64,000 nt of DNA from Parashewanella sp965200795 (GTDB lineage Bacteria > Pseudomonadota > Gammaproteobacteria > Enterobacterales > Shewanellaceae), in contig CBDAVB010000022.1 in the NCBI GenBank assembly GCA_965200795.1, positions 48,055 to 112,054 of the forward strand, given 5' to 3'. The position numbers and the translations under genes were made by a program. The notes beneath the pieces were generated by a model. It saw only the letters and a list, made by a program, of their open reading frames with translations. It was not told where the DNA came from and did not search any database. The first letter of the stretch is position 1. The number at the start of each line of letters is the position of its first letter. This document shows, in pieces, positions 53,433-62,938 of the stretch.

Positions 53433-54422
53433 GTGGGTTTTTTAACCGCTAACTTAAAAGAGCTTTCGCAGTACCTTGCTGATCCCAGCAAACGCGTTTA
53501 CTGGGGATATCTGGTATCCGCGTTATTGCTGGCGTTTCCGGTTTATGTTCACCACAGAAGCAAAAATCTGAATACGGATAACCCGGCTCAATTTTTACGT
53601 TTTTTATTTCCGAGGCACATCTATTTATCACTCTCAACCAAGCATGATCTTATGTTGTTAGTGCTGAATAAGTTTATTAAGGCGGCGCTGTTTCCGGCGG
53701 CGGTGATCACCATGGTTCCGGTTGCCCTGACAGTATCAGATGCTCTGGAATTCATGTTCGGCGGCTTCAGCCCGATTGCGTTATCAGAATTCACCACCAT
53801 GATGGTGTTTACCCTGCTGCTGTTTATCTTTGATGATCTTAGCCGCTTTTATCTGCACTATCTGCTGCACAAAAACCCTTTTTTGTGGGAATTCCACAAA
53901 GTTCATCATTCGGCCACGGTGCTGACACCGGTTACGATTTATCGTTCTCACCCGGTGGAGAGTTATCTTTACGCTTGTCGAATGGCGTTAACTCAGGGCG
54001 TTGTTGTCGGGCTTTGCTATTATCTGTTCGGGCCGGCGTTAAAGATGATTGACATTGCCGGCGCTAATTTATTTGTGTTCGCGTTTAATATTACGGGCAG
54101 CAATTTAAGGCACAGCCACATCTGGTTAAGCTGGGGTGATAAAGCTGAAAACTGGTTTATCAGTCCGGCGCAGCACCAGATTCATCACAGTGCTGACCCT
54201 GAACATTTTGATACCAATATGGGATCAGCCCTCGCGATATGGGACAAAATGCACGGTTGCTTAATAAAAGCCTCTGAAGTTTCAACCCTCACGCTCGGTA
54301 TCGGCAAGCAATATGAAGAGCACAAAACCGTTTACGGCATCTATATCAATCCGTTTATAAAGGCATTTCAGGTCGTAAAAAAGCGCCTCAGTCTTTTATT
54401 TTCTTCAAAACCCGTTGCCTGA
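53433..54422 (+). CDS. sterol desaturase/fatty acid hydroxylase family membrane protein
   Basis: A 329-residue integral membrane di-iron protein starting at GTG. The histidine motifs of the family are present: HYLLH (HxxxH), FHKVHH (HxxHH) and QHQIHH (HxxHH), which ligate two irons. About four to five hydrophobic segments surround them. Members hydroxylate or desaturate lipids. It follows the TonB receptor by 77 bases on the same strand and may belong to the iron-regulated unit; its iron dependence would fit, but its substrate is unknown. Confidence 0.85.
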   Translation: MGFLTANLKELSQYLADPSKRVYWGYLVSALLLAFPVYVHHRSKNLNTDNPAQFLRFLFPRHIYLSLSTKHDLMLLVLNKFIKAALFPAAVITMVPVALTVSDALEFMFGGFSPIALSEFTTMMVFTLLLFIFDDLSRFYLHYLLHKNPFLWEFHKVHHSATVLTPVTIYRSHPVESYLYACRMALTQGVVVGLCYYLFGPALKMIDIAGANLFVFAFNITGSNLRHSHIWLSWGDKAENWFISPAQHQIHHSADPEHFDTNMGSALAIWDKMHGCLIKASEVSTLTLGIGKQYEEHKTVYGIYINPFIKAFQVVKKRLSLLFSSKPVA

Positions 54423-54519
54423 TCAATAAACCTGAAACTTGATTCGAAATACAGCCTGAGTTCAGCAGTTGTATGCTTATAATACCGGATCTAGAAATTT
54501 AAGTATAAAAGAAGTAAAT

Positions 54520-55785
54520 ATGGCTATCGCACCGGAGTTTAAACACCAATCGCTTGAGCGCTCATTTTGTCAAGATAATTATGATGAATATGACATAATT
54601 GATGATGCCGAAATTGAAAAAAGCAAAGATCAAGCTTCGAAAGAAGTTGAGTTATTTAATCACAGGTTTCAAATTCATTTCAAAACCAGCTTATTAAGAA
54701 CAACCAAATCCGCGAGTTATTTCCCGGACATTTTTACTCAGGTATTCCATGCCCACGCTAAAATTGACGCTGATACTGAATATAACGCTCACATTGATTA
54801 CAGCAGGTTTTGTTTAAAACAACCCGAAAGCAGAAATTATTCAAATGAGAAGCCGACATTAGATATCATAGTCAGAAACTTTTTCGCGCTTTGTTATCCT
54901 CAATGCACGGATACAGTGGTTTCAGCCGCGCTCGATAGAATCAACGAAAGACTAAAGGAATGCGCTATTAAAAGAGAATCCATTGAAAAACATACCCAAA
55001 TTAAATTAAGTAATATTTATTCCGCTGAACCATATGTTTTAGCTGAGTTTAAAAACCCTGTCAGTGTTTCACCTCCTCCCGCATTGAGAGACCGTCCGCC
55101 TTTCACCGATGGCGTGTACTTAAGTAAAACGGATCTCTATGTCGCGGACAAAACATATACTTGTGAGTTTCCCGCTACCTTAGATCACCAAAATCTTAAA
55201 TCGCAGGTTATAGCCCTGACAGCATTAACAGAAAATAAAAGAACCGAAAAAAGGTTCAACGCGATTTTTAAATTACCTCCGTCATTAGAAATATTGCGGG
55301 AATGCGTTATCGAGCTGAATAAACATGTCAATGTCGCTTCAATGGAATTCGCTTTGAGTGATCACCCTCAAGCAGGTGAACGTTTTTGTTGTGTTGCCCT
55401 GAAGCAACATGGTCAATTTTTAAAGTGTTTAAGAGTTGTACCTAAAAACCTTACGTTTCAATGTAATGATGAATATTTTGAAAAGTATCACGCATCTATT
55501 TTTGAAAGCGGGGCCACTTTTAAGCACCGCCAGCTAATCTTTTTCGGCCACAAGGAGATATTGCCCGGCGCTACAAAAACCGAAACCAGAGAGGTTGAGG
55601 TAACCGAAAGCGACAGAGGTGAAAGAGCCTTCATAGGCGCGCTAGTGGGATTTGTTATAGCGGGTTCTGCTGGCATGATTGTAGGCGCGGCAGCGGGTGC
55701 GGGCACGGGTGAGACAACAACCGGGACTAAAACTCGTACCTACTACAATACTGAACCCGCTTTTCGCTGGCAGAGGCTCAAGTGA
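54520..55785 (+). CDS. orphan protein with C-terminal glycine zipper
   Basis: A 421-residue protein from ATG 54520; the frame extends to a TTG at 54469 but the upstream part has no ribosome site. The gene is AT-rich compared with its neighbours. The first 350 residues are soluble-looking with no known motif. The last 70 contain ERAFIGALVGFVIAGSAGM followed by a second GAAAGAG glycine zipper, able to insert into or associate with membrane. No signal peptide is seen. A link with the small zipper protein at 6803-7180 is suggested only by the shared motif type. Confidence 0.65.
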   Translation: MAIAPEFKHQSLERSFCQDNYDEYDIIDDAEIEKSKDQASKEVELFNHRFQIHFKTSLLRTTKSASYFPDIFTQVFHAHAKIDADTEYNAHIDYSRFCLKQPESRNYSNEKPTLDIIVRNFFALCYPQCTDTVVSAALDRINERLKECAIKRESIEKHTQIKLSNIYSAEPYVLAEFKNPVSVSPPPALRDRPPFTDGVYLSKTDLYVADKTYTCEFPATLDHQNLKSQVIALTALTENKRTEKRFNAIFKLPPSLEILRECVIELNKHVNVASMEFALSDHPQAGERFCCVALKQHGQFLKCLRVVPKNLTFQCNDEYFEKYHASIFESGATFKHRQLIFFGHKEILPGATKTETREVEVTESDRGERAFIGALVGFVIAGSAGMIVGAAAGAGTGETTTGTKTRTYYNTEPAFRWQRLK

Positions 55786-55877
55786 ATTTATATTGCCCCG
55801 GCCTAAAATGAACGGCTTTTAACAAAAACATTCAAGCAGAAATCGAAATAGCAACTTACTTATTTTCGGAGAACACT

Positions 55878-56339
55878 ATGAAATTTAAAACGGCCTTTCT
55901 GGCTTTGCTATTTGCCGTTATCAGCAACACGGCTTTTGCCGGAGATATCAGGGTTAAAGATGTGTGGATCAGAGCCATGCCGCCGACTTCTCGTGTCGTG
56001 CCCGTTTATCTGACTATGGAAAACCACACCAACGAGCCGATGAAGCTGGAGTCTATTTCAACAAAACGGGGTTACATTGAACTTCATAAGTCATTTATGG
56101 AGCAGGGCATGATGCGAATGGAGCCGGTCGGTTTTATTGACGTCCCCGCTCACGGTAAAGCTAAGTTAGCACCGGAAGGTTTTCACGGTATGATGATGGA
56201 CTTCACCGAAGGCGTGCCGGCGAAAGGGGAAAACGTACCTTTGGTTTTACACTTTAAAAACGGTAAAACCGTAAAGGTTACGGCTAAAGTTACCATGAAC
56301 GGGCCGGCGGTTGATCATAGTCATCACCGCAAGCACTAA
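55878..56339 (+). CDS. periplasmic copper chaperone PCuAC
   Basis: A 153-residue protein with a signal peptide (AVISNTAFAG) and the complete PCuAC copper motif H-x10-M-x21-H-x-M: H70, M81, H103 and M105. It ends in a histidine-rich tail (DHSHHRKH), which may add a second metal site. These proteins deliver Cu(I) to the CuA centre of cytochrome c oxidase or buffer periplasmic copper. No SCO1 or cox gene is adjacent. Confidence 0.93.
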   Translation: MKFKTAFLALLFAVISNTAFAGDIRVKDVWIRAMPPTSRVVPVYLTMENHTNEPMKLESISTKRGYIELHKSFMEQGMMRMEPVGFIDVPAHGKAKLAPEGFHGMMMDFTEGVPAKGENVPLVLHFKNGKTVKVTAKVTMNGPAVDHSHHRKH

Positions 56340-56341
56340 GG

Positions 56342-56403
56342 AACTGTCCCGAAATAACTTCCCTGTAAGCAGTAACAAATCGGGACGTGATTTCGGACAG
56401 TTT
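56342..56403. terminator. repeat family D, short palindromic copy acting as convergent terminator
   Basis: AACTGTCCCGAAATAACTTC at the left answers GTGATTTCGGACAGTTTTTT at the right, a long stem with T-rich tails. It lies two bases after the PCuAC stop and 15 bases from the secF stop. It matches the ends of the 172-bp copy at 27875 with the middle deleted, and is well placed to terminate both convergent genes. Confidence 0.7.
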
Positions 56404-56417
56404 TTTGACTCGTATAT

Positions 56418-57326
56418 CTACGGCGTATCCGTTACCGCCTTTGCTTTGTAATGTTCAGGCTTCAGGCCGATATACTCGGGTAAGGACGTACCCACCGAAA
56501 TTGACGACCAGGTTCCGGTCAGAACCCCGATAAACATCGCTATCGAAAATCCTTTCAGCGGTTCACCGCCCATGATCCAAAGCGCTACGATGGTCATCAG
56601 AGTCGTGCCTGATGTCACCATGGTTCTGGAGAAGGTCGCGGCCACGGCCTGATTATTGATTTTGGTTACCGGCCATTGAGGTTTGGCGATCAGCAGCTCT
56701 CGTATCCGGTCAGCGATAATAATCGAGTCATTGAGCGAGTAACCCAGTATCGCGAGAATGGCCGCCAGCACGGTTAAATTAAACTCCATCTGTGAAAAGG
56801 CGAAAAACGCTAACACGAAAATAACGTCATGTAACAGAGCGAATAACGCACCGGACGCCAGCCGCCACTCAAACCGAAAACTCAAATACCCTAAAATGCA
56901 CAGCACGGAGATCAGCAACGCCAGCCCGCCCTGATTCGCGAGCTCTTTACCCACTTGCGGACCGACAATACTGGTATTGAGAATTTTCACGTCAGATCCG
57001 AGCGGTGCCAGCACCGCTTTCAGATCCGCCCTTTTCTTACCGGCCTGAACATCGGAATACCTGAGCACCCAGCGCCCCGGCTCACTGGCTGATATCACGG
57101 CGACATCCTGATCATAGGCTTTGTTTAAAAGCGGATGCAGCTGTCCGGGAGTGATGTTCTTGTCAATCTGAATTTCCGATACCACACCGCCGGTGAAGTC
57201 CAGACCCCAGTTCAGACCGTTAACGATAATCACAGTGATTGATAACACCATGGCCACCAACGAAATCACGCTGGTCATATAGCGAAGTCCGGTGGCATTG
57301 GTTTTGATAAATGCTTTGATACTCAT
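56418..57326 (-). CDS. secF: protein translocase subunit SecF
   Basis: A 302-residue inner-membrane protein with six predicted helices. The first periplasmic loop follows the GLDFTGGVVSEIQ motif, and the family segment LAILGYSLNDSIIIADRIRE lies in helix four to five. With SecD it uses proton motive force to pull preproteins out of SecYEG on the periplasmic side. It follows secD with a two-base gap. Confidence 0.95.
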   Translation of the reverse strand: MSIKAFIKTNATGLRYMTSVISLVAMVLSITVIIVNGLNWGLDFTGGVVSEIQIDKNITPGQLHPLLNKAYDQDVAVISASEPGRWVLRYSDVQAGKKRADLKAVLAPLGSDVKILNTSIVGPQVGKELANQGGLALLISVLCILGYLSFRFEWRLASGALFALLHDVIFVLAFFAFSQMEFNLTVLAAILAILGYSLNDSIIIADRIRELLIAKPQWPVTKINNQAVAATFSRTMVTSGTTLMTIVALWIMGGEPLKGFSIAMFIGVLTGTWSSISVGTSLPEYIGLKPEHYKAKAVTDTP

Positions 57327-57328
57327 AA

Positions 57329-59140
57329 TTATACCCTCACCTCACGACTGGTGTTCCGACCGTAAACGGCGTTGATGATGGCTCTGGAAGCAAAAATCCC
57401 CGTGTACATACTGGTCAACAGACCTAACCCCAGTGTCAGAGCGAACCCTTGAATCGGACCGTTACCGATGGCATAAAGCACCACGGCGGTGATCAGAGTC
57501 GTAAAATTAGCGTCAAAAATGGTTGAGAAAGCCGAGTCAAACCCGGTATCAATCGCACCGGCGAAACTTCGGCCTTCCTTGAGTTTGTCCCGTATTCTCT
57601 CGAAAATCAGCACGTTGGTATCCACCGCCATCCCCACGGTGAGTACCAGACCCGCGATACCCGGTAAAGTCAGCACCGCGCCCGGGATCAAGGTGATCAA
57701 ACCGAATAAAATGATCATATTGCTGATGAGCGCCACGTTAGCCACCCAGCCTAAACGGCGATACCAGAGCGCCATAAACGTAAGGGTTATCGCTAACCCT
57801 AAGGCCAGGGCTTTAATACCGTTGTCAATATTCTCAGCGCCTAAGCTCGGGCCGATTGTGCGTTCCTCGACAATGGTGACGGGCGCCGTCATCGAACCGG
57901 CTCTGAGCAGTAACGCCAGTTGCCGCGCCTGCTTCATGTCGCCGACACCGGTGATTTCAAAGCGCGAGCCCAGCTGGCTCTGAATGGTGGCGACACTGAT
58001 AATGTGTGTGTTTTGTTTCGCCCGGCCGTTCTCGTCACGGGTATACTCACTGAATGAGGTCGCCATCGGCTTACCGATGTGCGAGCGGGAAAAGCGCGAC
58101 ATCAGATGACCGCCCTCGCTGTCAAGGGTAATATCGACTTTGGCTAACCCTAATTTACTGACGGCGGCTCTGGCATCGACAATATGGTCGCCGCCTAAGA
58201 CAGGTCTGCGAGCGACATAAACCGGCCGCCCGTTTTGATCGTTAATAACCTGAGCATTAACTGAGCCTTGTTCTTTCACGCCGTAAAACGCCAGGCTGGC
58301 GGTCGCGCCGATAACCTTTTTCGCGGAGGCGGGATCTTGCACCCCGGGTAACTCGATTCGAATCCGGTGATCACCCTGGCGCTGCACCAGAGCCTCGGTA
58401 ATGCCCAGCTGCTCTATGCGGCTGCGCATAATTTGCAGGTTCTGCTGCACCGTCATATTCCGAAGATTGACGCGCTCCTGATCTTTAAGGTACACGCGCA
58501 ACCCGCCCGGCGCGCTCGCGACCTGCCATAACGGATAATTTTTTGCCGTGAACTTGCGCACCGCGGTCAGCGCGTCATCCGACGCGGCGGCGACATTGAT
58601 ATTTTCGTCATGACCCTGATGAAAGCTGACATCGAGGATATGCTCTTTACGCAGGTTTTGTCTCAGATCGTCAATCAGCGCCGCGCCTTGATTGTGATAA
58701 ACCACGTCAACATCGACATCTAATAAAAACTGCACTCCGCCGCGTAAGTCTAAGCCGAGTTTGATCGGCGCGAGCCCCATATTCAGCAACCATTGAGGCG
58801 CCGCGGGTGATAACGCCAGAGTCACTGAGTCAGGATCTTTAACGTTTTTCGCCAGCACATCTTTGGCGTCGGTTTGCTGGCGCTGATTTCTGAGCACGAT
58901 GAGACGGCCTTTAGCGTTATCATCAATGCGTTTAACGGGAATGCCGGCATCGTTTAACAGCTTTTGTGTTTGCCGTAATGTCAGTTCCCGCCCGGCTTGC
59001 GGACCGAGCTGAACCGCCCCGTCCTCACCGTACCAGGACGGAATTGAACTCAGCAGCATAATAACAACCGAGGCGGCGATTAAATAATATTTCCAGCGAG
59101 CGGTAACGTTAAGCACCCTCGCGCTGCGACTTTGTCTCAT
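57329..59140 (-). CDS. secD: protein translocase subunit SecD
   Basis: A 603-residue protein when started at ATG 59140, where GAAGAG lies ahead and the family N-terminus (basic residues, then a transmembrane helix ending SSIPSWYGEDGAVQLGPQAG) begins. The open frame runs a further 52 codons upstream, but that part looks non-coding. The D1 motif GLDLRGGVQFLLDVD, the large periplasmic domain and the C-terminal IAGLVLTVGMAVDTNVLIFERIRD helices are all present. The usual yajC and tgt partners are not in front of it here. Confidence 0.94.
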   Translation of the reverse strand: MRQSRSARVLNVTARWKYYLIAASVVIMLLSSIPSWYGEDGAVQLGPQAGRELTLRQTQKLLNDAGIPVKRIDDNAKGRLIVLRNQRQQTDAKDVLAKNVKDPDSVTLALSPAAPQWLLNMGLAPIKLGLDLRGGVQFLLDVDVDVVYHNQGAALIDDLRQNLRKEHILDVSFHQGHDENINVAAASDDALTAVRKFTAKNYPLWQVASAPGGLRVYLKDQERVNLRNMTVQQNLQIMRSRIEQLGITEALVQRQGDHRIRIELPGVQDPASAKKVIGATASLAFYGVKEQGSVNAQVINDQNGRPVYVARRPVLGGDHIVDARAAVSKLGLAKVDITLDSEGGHLMSRFSRSHIGKPMATSFSEYTRDENGRAKQNTHIISVATIQSQLGSRFEITGVGDMKQARQLALLLRAGSMTAPVTIVEERTIGPSLGAENIDNGIKALALGLAITLTFMALWYRRLGWVANVALISNMIILFGLITLIPGAVLTLPGIAGLVLTVGMAVDTNVLIFERIRDKLKEGRSFAGAIDTGFDSAFSTIFDANFTTLITAVVLYAIGNGPIQGFALTLGLGLLTSMYTGIFASRAIINAVYGRNTSREVRV

Positions 59141-59346
59141 AATAAATCTCTTCAATCCTCTGACCCGGAAAAAGCGGTTGCCGGCGCGCTTAAACGCGGA
59201 AAAACCGCCGGCAGCAAGACCGGGATAACAGTAAGCGGTGATGACCAGCATACAACACCTTAAGAAGCGGAAAACTGTCCTGTGCGTGGCTGGCACATTA
59301 CCTTACTTAATAATAGTTACTGTTTAAAAAAACAACTGAGGATTTG

Positions 59347-59814
59347 TCAGGCCTGCTGGATATGACGGTAGATAATATTGGTCTCTTTCCAGGCGTTAAC
59401 CCGGGAAGGGACGGAATCGCTGAATAACACCCAGTTCAGAGCGGGGTTAACTGACGGCCGGTAATTCTTCGCAAATTGCGGCGCCGCGGGCGCGGGGATC
59501 TCATAGGCTAAAAGATATTCGCCGGGAAAATGCCCGCTGTTAAACCGCAGTAACGATAAATAGCGCCGGCTGAGCGGTGTGACAAACCCGGCGCCGGTAC
59601 TGTAACGAGGCTCACTTTTAACGGGGGTTGATGAACCCGCGGCCGGAACAGAGTGAACCCGGGCAAAGCCGGTGTGATGACCCGCGAGGGGACGGGGCTG
59701 ATTCACTGTCCGGGATGCGCAATGCGATAAAGCAAAAGACAAACCGGCACACAGGGCAATCACACCCAGCAGGATGATGACCGTCCGCAACACGTCCGCA
59801 GGTTCTGTTTTCAA
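59347..59814 (-). CDS. small membrane-anchored hypothetical protein
   Basis: A 155-residue protein with one N-terminal hydrophobic helix (about 10-30, RTVIILLGVIALCAGLSFAL) and a periplasmic-looking remainder rich in Pro, Ser and Arg. The C-terminal half (AYEIPAPAAPQFAKNYRPSV) has no known motif. It lies upstream of secD on the same strand, about 200 bases away. I do not recognise a family. Confidence 0.5.
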   Translation of the reverse strand: MKTEPADVLRTVIILLGVIALCAGLSFALSHCASRTVNQPRPLAGHHTGFARVHSVPAAGSSTPVKSEPRYSTGAGFVTPLSRRYLSLLRFNSGHFPGEYLLAYEIPAPAAPQFAKNYRPSVNPALNWVLFSDSVPSRVNAWKETNIIYRHIQQA

Positions 59815-59982
59815 AGAAGCGCCTCTGGCTGAATCAGTAACATAAAATCAATTTTAACCGGATGCCATTAAAAACAATAGCTTATTTTCCCGTCAGTTCA
59901 TGAAAGGTTCAGAATAGATTTCGCGGCGTATTTCACACGCTATAACATTTTTTATTAACTCGTCAGTCTCCGCATTAAGTAA

Positions 59983-60119
59983 CCGAATAAGTTTTCCGAT
60001 ATTTTCGGCGCTCAGGTTAAGTGCTTTACAAGGCGCTCTCGCGCGGTAATACCGGCGGTCTTTCAGGCAAGAGCAACGCTGCGGGGTGCTTAAGACGGGC
60101 GTCAGAAGAAAACTTATAG
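59983..60119. repeat. repeat family B, complete copy behind a MORN gene
   Basis: This 137-bp unit is the inverse of the copy at 44949-45089 and matches it almost throughout (GCTCAGGTTAAGTGC, GGTAATACCGGCGGTCTTTC, GGCGTCAGAA, AACTTATAG). Its right end contains the TAA stop of the MORN gene at 60114. The rest of the gap at 59815-60113 shows nothing else. Confidence 0.85.
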
Positions 60120-61301
60120 CTGGGTATCGTCGTCAGCCACAAATTCATCTTTTACATTAAACTGGCCGAGTTTGCCGGTTTCCTCGCACTTTACTCTGCC
60201 GTCTAATACCCCCCTAACATATGTTGCCGTATAGTTATAATTGTTGTTATCGGCAAAGTTAAAATTACCGTGTTTTTCACCTTTAACAAACTTTCCTTCC
60301 TCAGTCAGCCCGTTAGCTCTGATAATTTTTCCTTGTCCCGTAAGTTTACCTTGTTCATTAAAGCGACCTTCATATGAGTCACCGTATTCATCCGTAATTC
60401 TGCCCTGATAGAGAACACCGTTTTTAAACCGGCCGGTTTCTGTTTTTCCGCCCGCGGTTTTGCGCAGGCCTCTGCCGTCGAGCTGCCCTTTTTTAAACTC
60501 TCCTTGCTGAAAAAGTCCGTCTGGTTGCTCCTCACGGCCGTACCCGTGTAATCTGCCGTTATTAAAAGCGCCGATTTGATATTGATTATCGCTTTTGGCG
60601 GTTTCTCCGCAGCCGCATAACTCTCCGTTCCTGAAATAGCCGGTTTTTAACTCACTGTCCGACGTAACCGCCAGACAACCATAATCATAAAAAATGGTGC
60701 GATTAGCGCCGCTTTTCGATTTGCAGCTGTATATGCCTCCGTAAGTGGTTCTTGACTGATTTCCCCAACAAAACCGCCTGTAAGCATCATTTTCATTTGC
60801 TCTGACTAAGTTCTCCTGAGCGTACAGTAACGGGTCTTGTTGCGGCTTCTGGCGCATCCTCATTTGTAACTGATTCGCGTCAAAGTGAAAAACCTTAAAA
60901 TTCTCATCCGTCATCCGAAGCGCCGTTGAGACCTCATGCTGAAACCTGAAGGTGTACCCGCTTAAGTTAGTATTCAGCCGGGCGATACCTTGACAGTATT
61001 CTTCCAGCGCCTGTCTCAGGCTTCGGAAATCACGGCTGCCTGAAACGCTGGCTCTGAACTGATTTTCCACCTTTTTTTTAGCGCCTCTGCATCCGATATT
61101 AAAATATGTGGCGACAGAGTTTCGCTTATCCGTCATATCCCGCGTCACATCAATCAAAAATCTTTTTGTATCATTAAATTCACATTCCTGAACTTCATGA
61201 TTCTTATCCAGAACCTGAGCAACCCGGTTTAAGAGTTCGCCGCCGAGTAAGTTCTCAGTATTATAGACAGTTCCGTTACATACGTTTCCGTACCCCTCCA
61301 T
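60114..61301 (-). CDS. MORN-repeat protein with shared N-terminal domain (copy 2)
   Basis: A 395-residue protein. GGAGG lies seven bases before the ATG. The N-terminal domain (about 1-165) matches the gene at 33956 (TYFNIGCRGAKKKVEN, then LEEYCQGIARLNTNLSGYTF). About residues 205-385 hold MORN-type repeats of roughly 20-23 residues, diverged from each other (QIGAFNNGRLHGYGREE, QQGEFKKGQLDGRGLRK, YEGRFNEQGKLTGQGKI), unlike the near-identical array in copy 1. No signal peptide is visible. The final residues and stop fall in the edge of a repeat B copy. Confidence 0.8.
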   Translation of the reverse strand: MEGYGNVCNGTVYNTENLLGGELLNRVAQVLDKNHEVQECEFNDTKRFLIDVTRDMTDKRNSVATYFNIGCRGAKKKVENQFRASVSGSRDFRSLRQALEEYCQGIARLNTNLSGYTFRFQHEVSTALRMTDENFKVFHFDANQLQMRMRQKPQQDPLLYAQENLVRANENDAYRRFCWGNQSRTTYGGIYSCKSKSGANRTIFYDYGCLAVTSDSELKTGYFRNGELCGCGETAKSDNQYQIGAFNNGRLHGYGREEQPDGLFQQGEFKKGQLDGRGLRKTAGGKTETGRFKNGVLYQGRITDEYGDSYEGRFNEQGKLTGQGKIIRANGLTEEGKFVKGEKHGNFNFADNNNYNYTATYVRGVLDGRVKCEETGKLGQFNVKDEFVADDDTQL

Positions 61302-62029
61302 ATATTGCCTCCGGTTTTCGGTTAACAGATAAAATTATCACAACATTTTTTCTCCGCCCGCTAAAAAGTCAGTCCGCGTAATAAAGACCCGGAACCGGGA
61401 ATGTCCGCGCTTTATTTTTCATTTCAGAAAAGACTTCTTTAGATAAGAGTGATGCTGTAATCGTGAATAAGCTCTTTAGCCCGGATAGTGCCGGGCTCAA
61501 TAAAAACTATCCGGCTTTCTCAGAGTAGAGTTTTTGGGAAAGATATTCAAATTAACCTTTATTTAATTCAAAACCGGCTGTTTTAAGCGGTTAACAGAGA
61601 TTCTCACATTACAAAATTCAGGTAAATTAATTCTGCTTAACCATTTTGAATTACAATTTAAACACGTTTAAAGGTCACGATAATAATTAATTTAAACGTC
61701 AGGATAAGACATAATTAAAAAGCCTCGCGAGCATTCCTGCCCGCAAGACTTATAACACGGCAAAAGATAAAAATTTAAGCGCTGACCGTGAATTTTCAGA
61801 TTTTTATCAAAAAACTCACCGGCAGCCGCTTATATTTAACAGGCCGCCCTCATCTTTAATGCCGGATCACATCACGATTGACTCTCTTTTAAAAAAGAGT
61901 CGCCTGATCAGTCTTAACGCTGTTAATAGCGGCAGGAATTGGCTGATCCTGTCTTACTTTACCTGATGAGTATCCTCATGCGATTTCTCCTGTGATGTCG
62001 GATTTAAGCTCGCGGCCGGCCGGCGGAAT
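61302..62029. other. 728-base intergenic region between two MORN-family genes
   Basis: No credible reading frame is seen. Two hairpins are visible: AGCCCGG/CCGGGCT near 61478-61497, without a T run, and GACTCT/AGAGTC at 61880-61901 with T-rich flanks, a possible terminator for the leftward gene ending at 62030. The promoter of the gene starting at 61301 should lie in the AT-rich part next to it. Confidence 0.45.
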
Positions 62030-62938
62030 CTAATTATCAACTTTGAGATCAGCATTATCAGTATTAACAGATACTGCTGAGTCATTAACACTTTGTACAG
62101 AAGCAGTTAGCGGCATAATAACTGGTTCTACAGCTTTTTCTGATGTTTCAGTTCGTGACTGTCTGTTTGTGATTCCGGTCACATTACTATAATCAACAAT
62201 ATCATCAGAAGAAGCTCCCCCAACAACAACATGTTGAGCATGATTTAGGTTTAATTTAGGACCATCTTGCTCGGCTTTAGCGGCTTTAGCGGCATCCTGA
62301 TCTGCTAGAGCGACAAATTGGTTATCGTAAGAAAATTGACCGATCGTGCCGGACGCGACACCATGACCAGATGTTTTTTCCCAATAAGTTTTTTCACCAT
62401 TAAAGACATTACAATGATATTTGCTATCATCCTCAGAAGTGCAACAGACGTCTCCATGCAACTGACCCTCTTTAAAGTTGCCTTTGTATATTAATTTATG
62501 TTCTCCTAAGGTTGTTGTTATTATTGATTCCATTGTCCCTTGCCCATTTAAGCGAGGCAAGCCGTTCTCACCGTTAATAAACCTGCCTTGATATTCGGTC
62601 GTGTTTTCTCCGCTTTCGAATTTATACTGACCATCAATTAACTTACCCTTGATGAATAAACCCTTTTCCAGAGTATTAGGAGTTTTGCGCACACCGTAGC
62701 CGTGAAGGAGCGAGTCTTTAAAATGTCCCTTTTCAAAGGTTTTCTCAGCCGTCATACGACAACCGTAACCGGACATGCAGGCGGTATCGCCGACCGAGGT
62801 GAAGGTACCTATGCTGTACTCTCTGGAGATTTCGCTGACTGCCACGCCGGGGCCTTGCAGGTGACTGTTAAAGAACATACCGACTTTTACCTCAGCCGCC
62901 CTCCTTATTTTACCCATTCCGTGATAAAACCGCGCCAT
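62030..62938 (-). pseudogene. MORN-family gene (copy 3), C-terminal part in the shifted frame
   Basis: From about codon ATG 62938 (or ATG 62917) this frame encodes MORN repeats (YSIGTFTSVG, EKGHFKDSLLHGYGVRKT, EKGLFIKGKLIDGQYKF, YQGRFINGENGLPRLNGQGT, YKGNFKEGQLHGDV) followed by a polar tail. It is the continuation of the frame at 62910-63548 shifted by one base, so the two are one gene split by a frameshift, or two overlapping, coupled frames. The frame stays open upstream to 63130, but that part is a shadow. Confidence 0.6.

Noticed and set aside
59141..59296. 52-codon N-terminal extension of SecD
   Set aside because: It lacks a ribosome site and family similarity, while ATG 59140 gives the normal SecD N-terminus.
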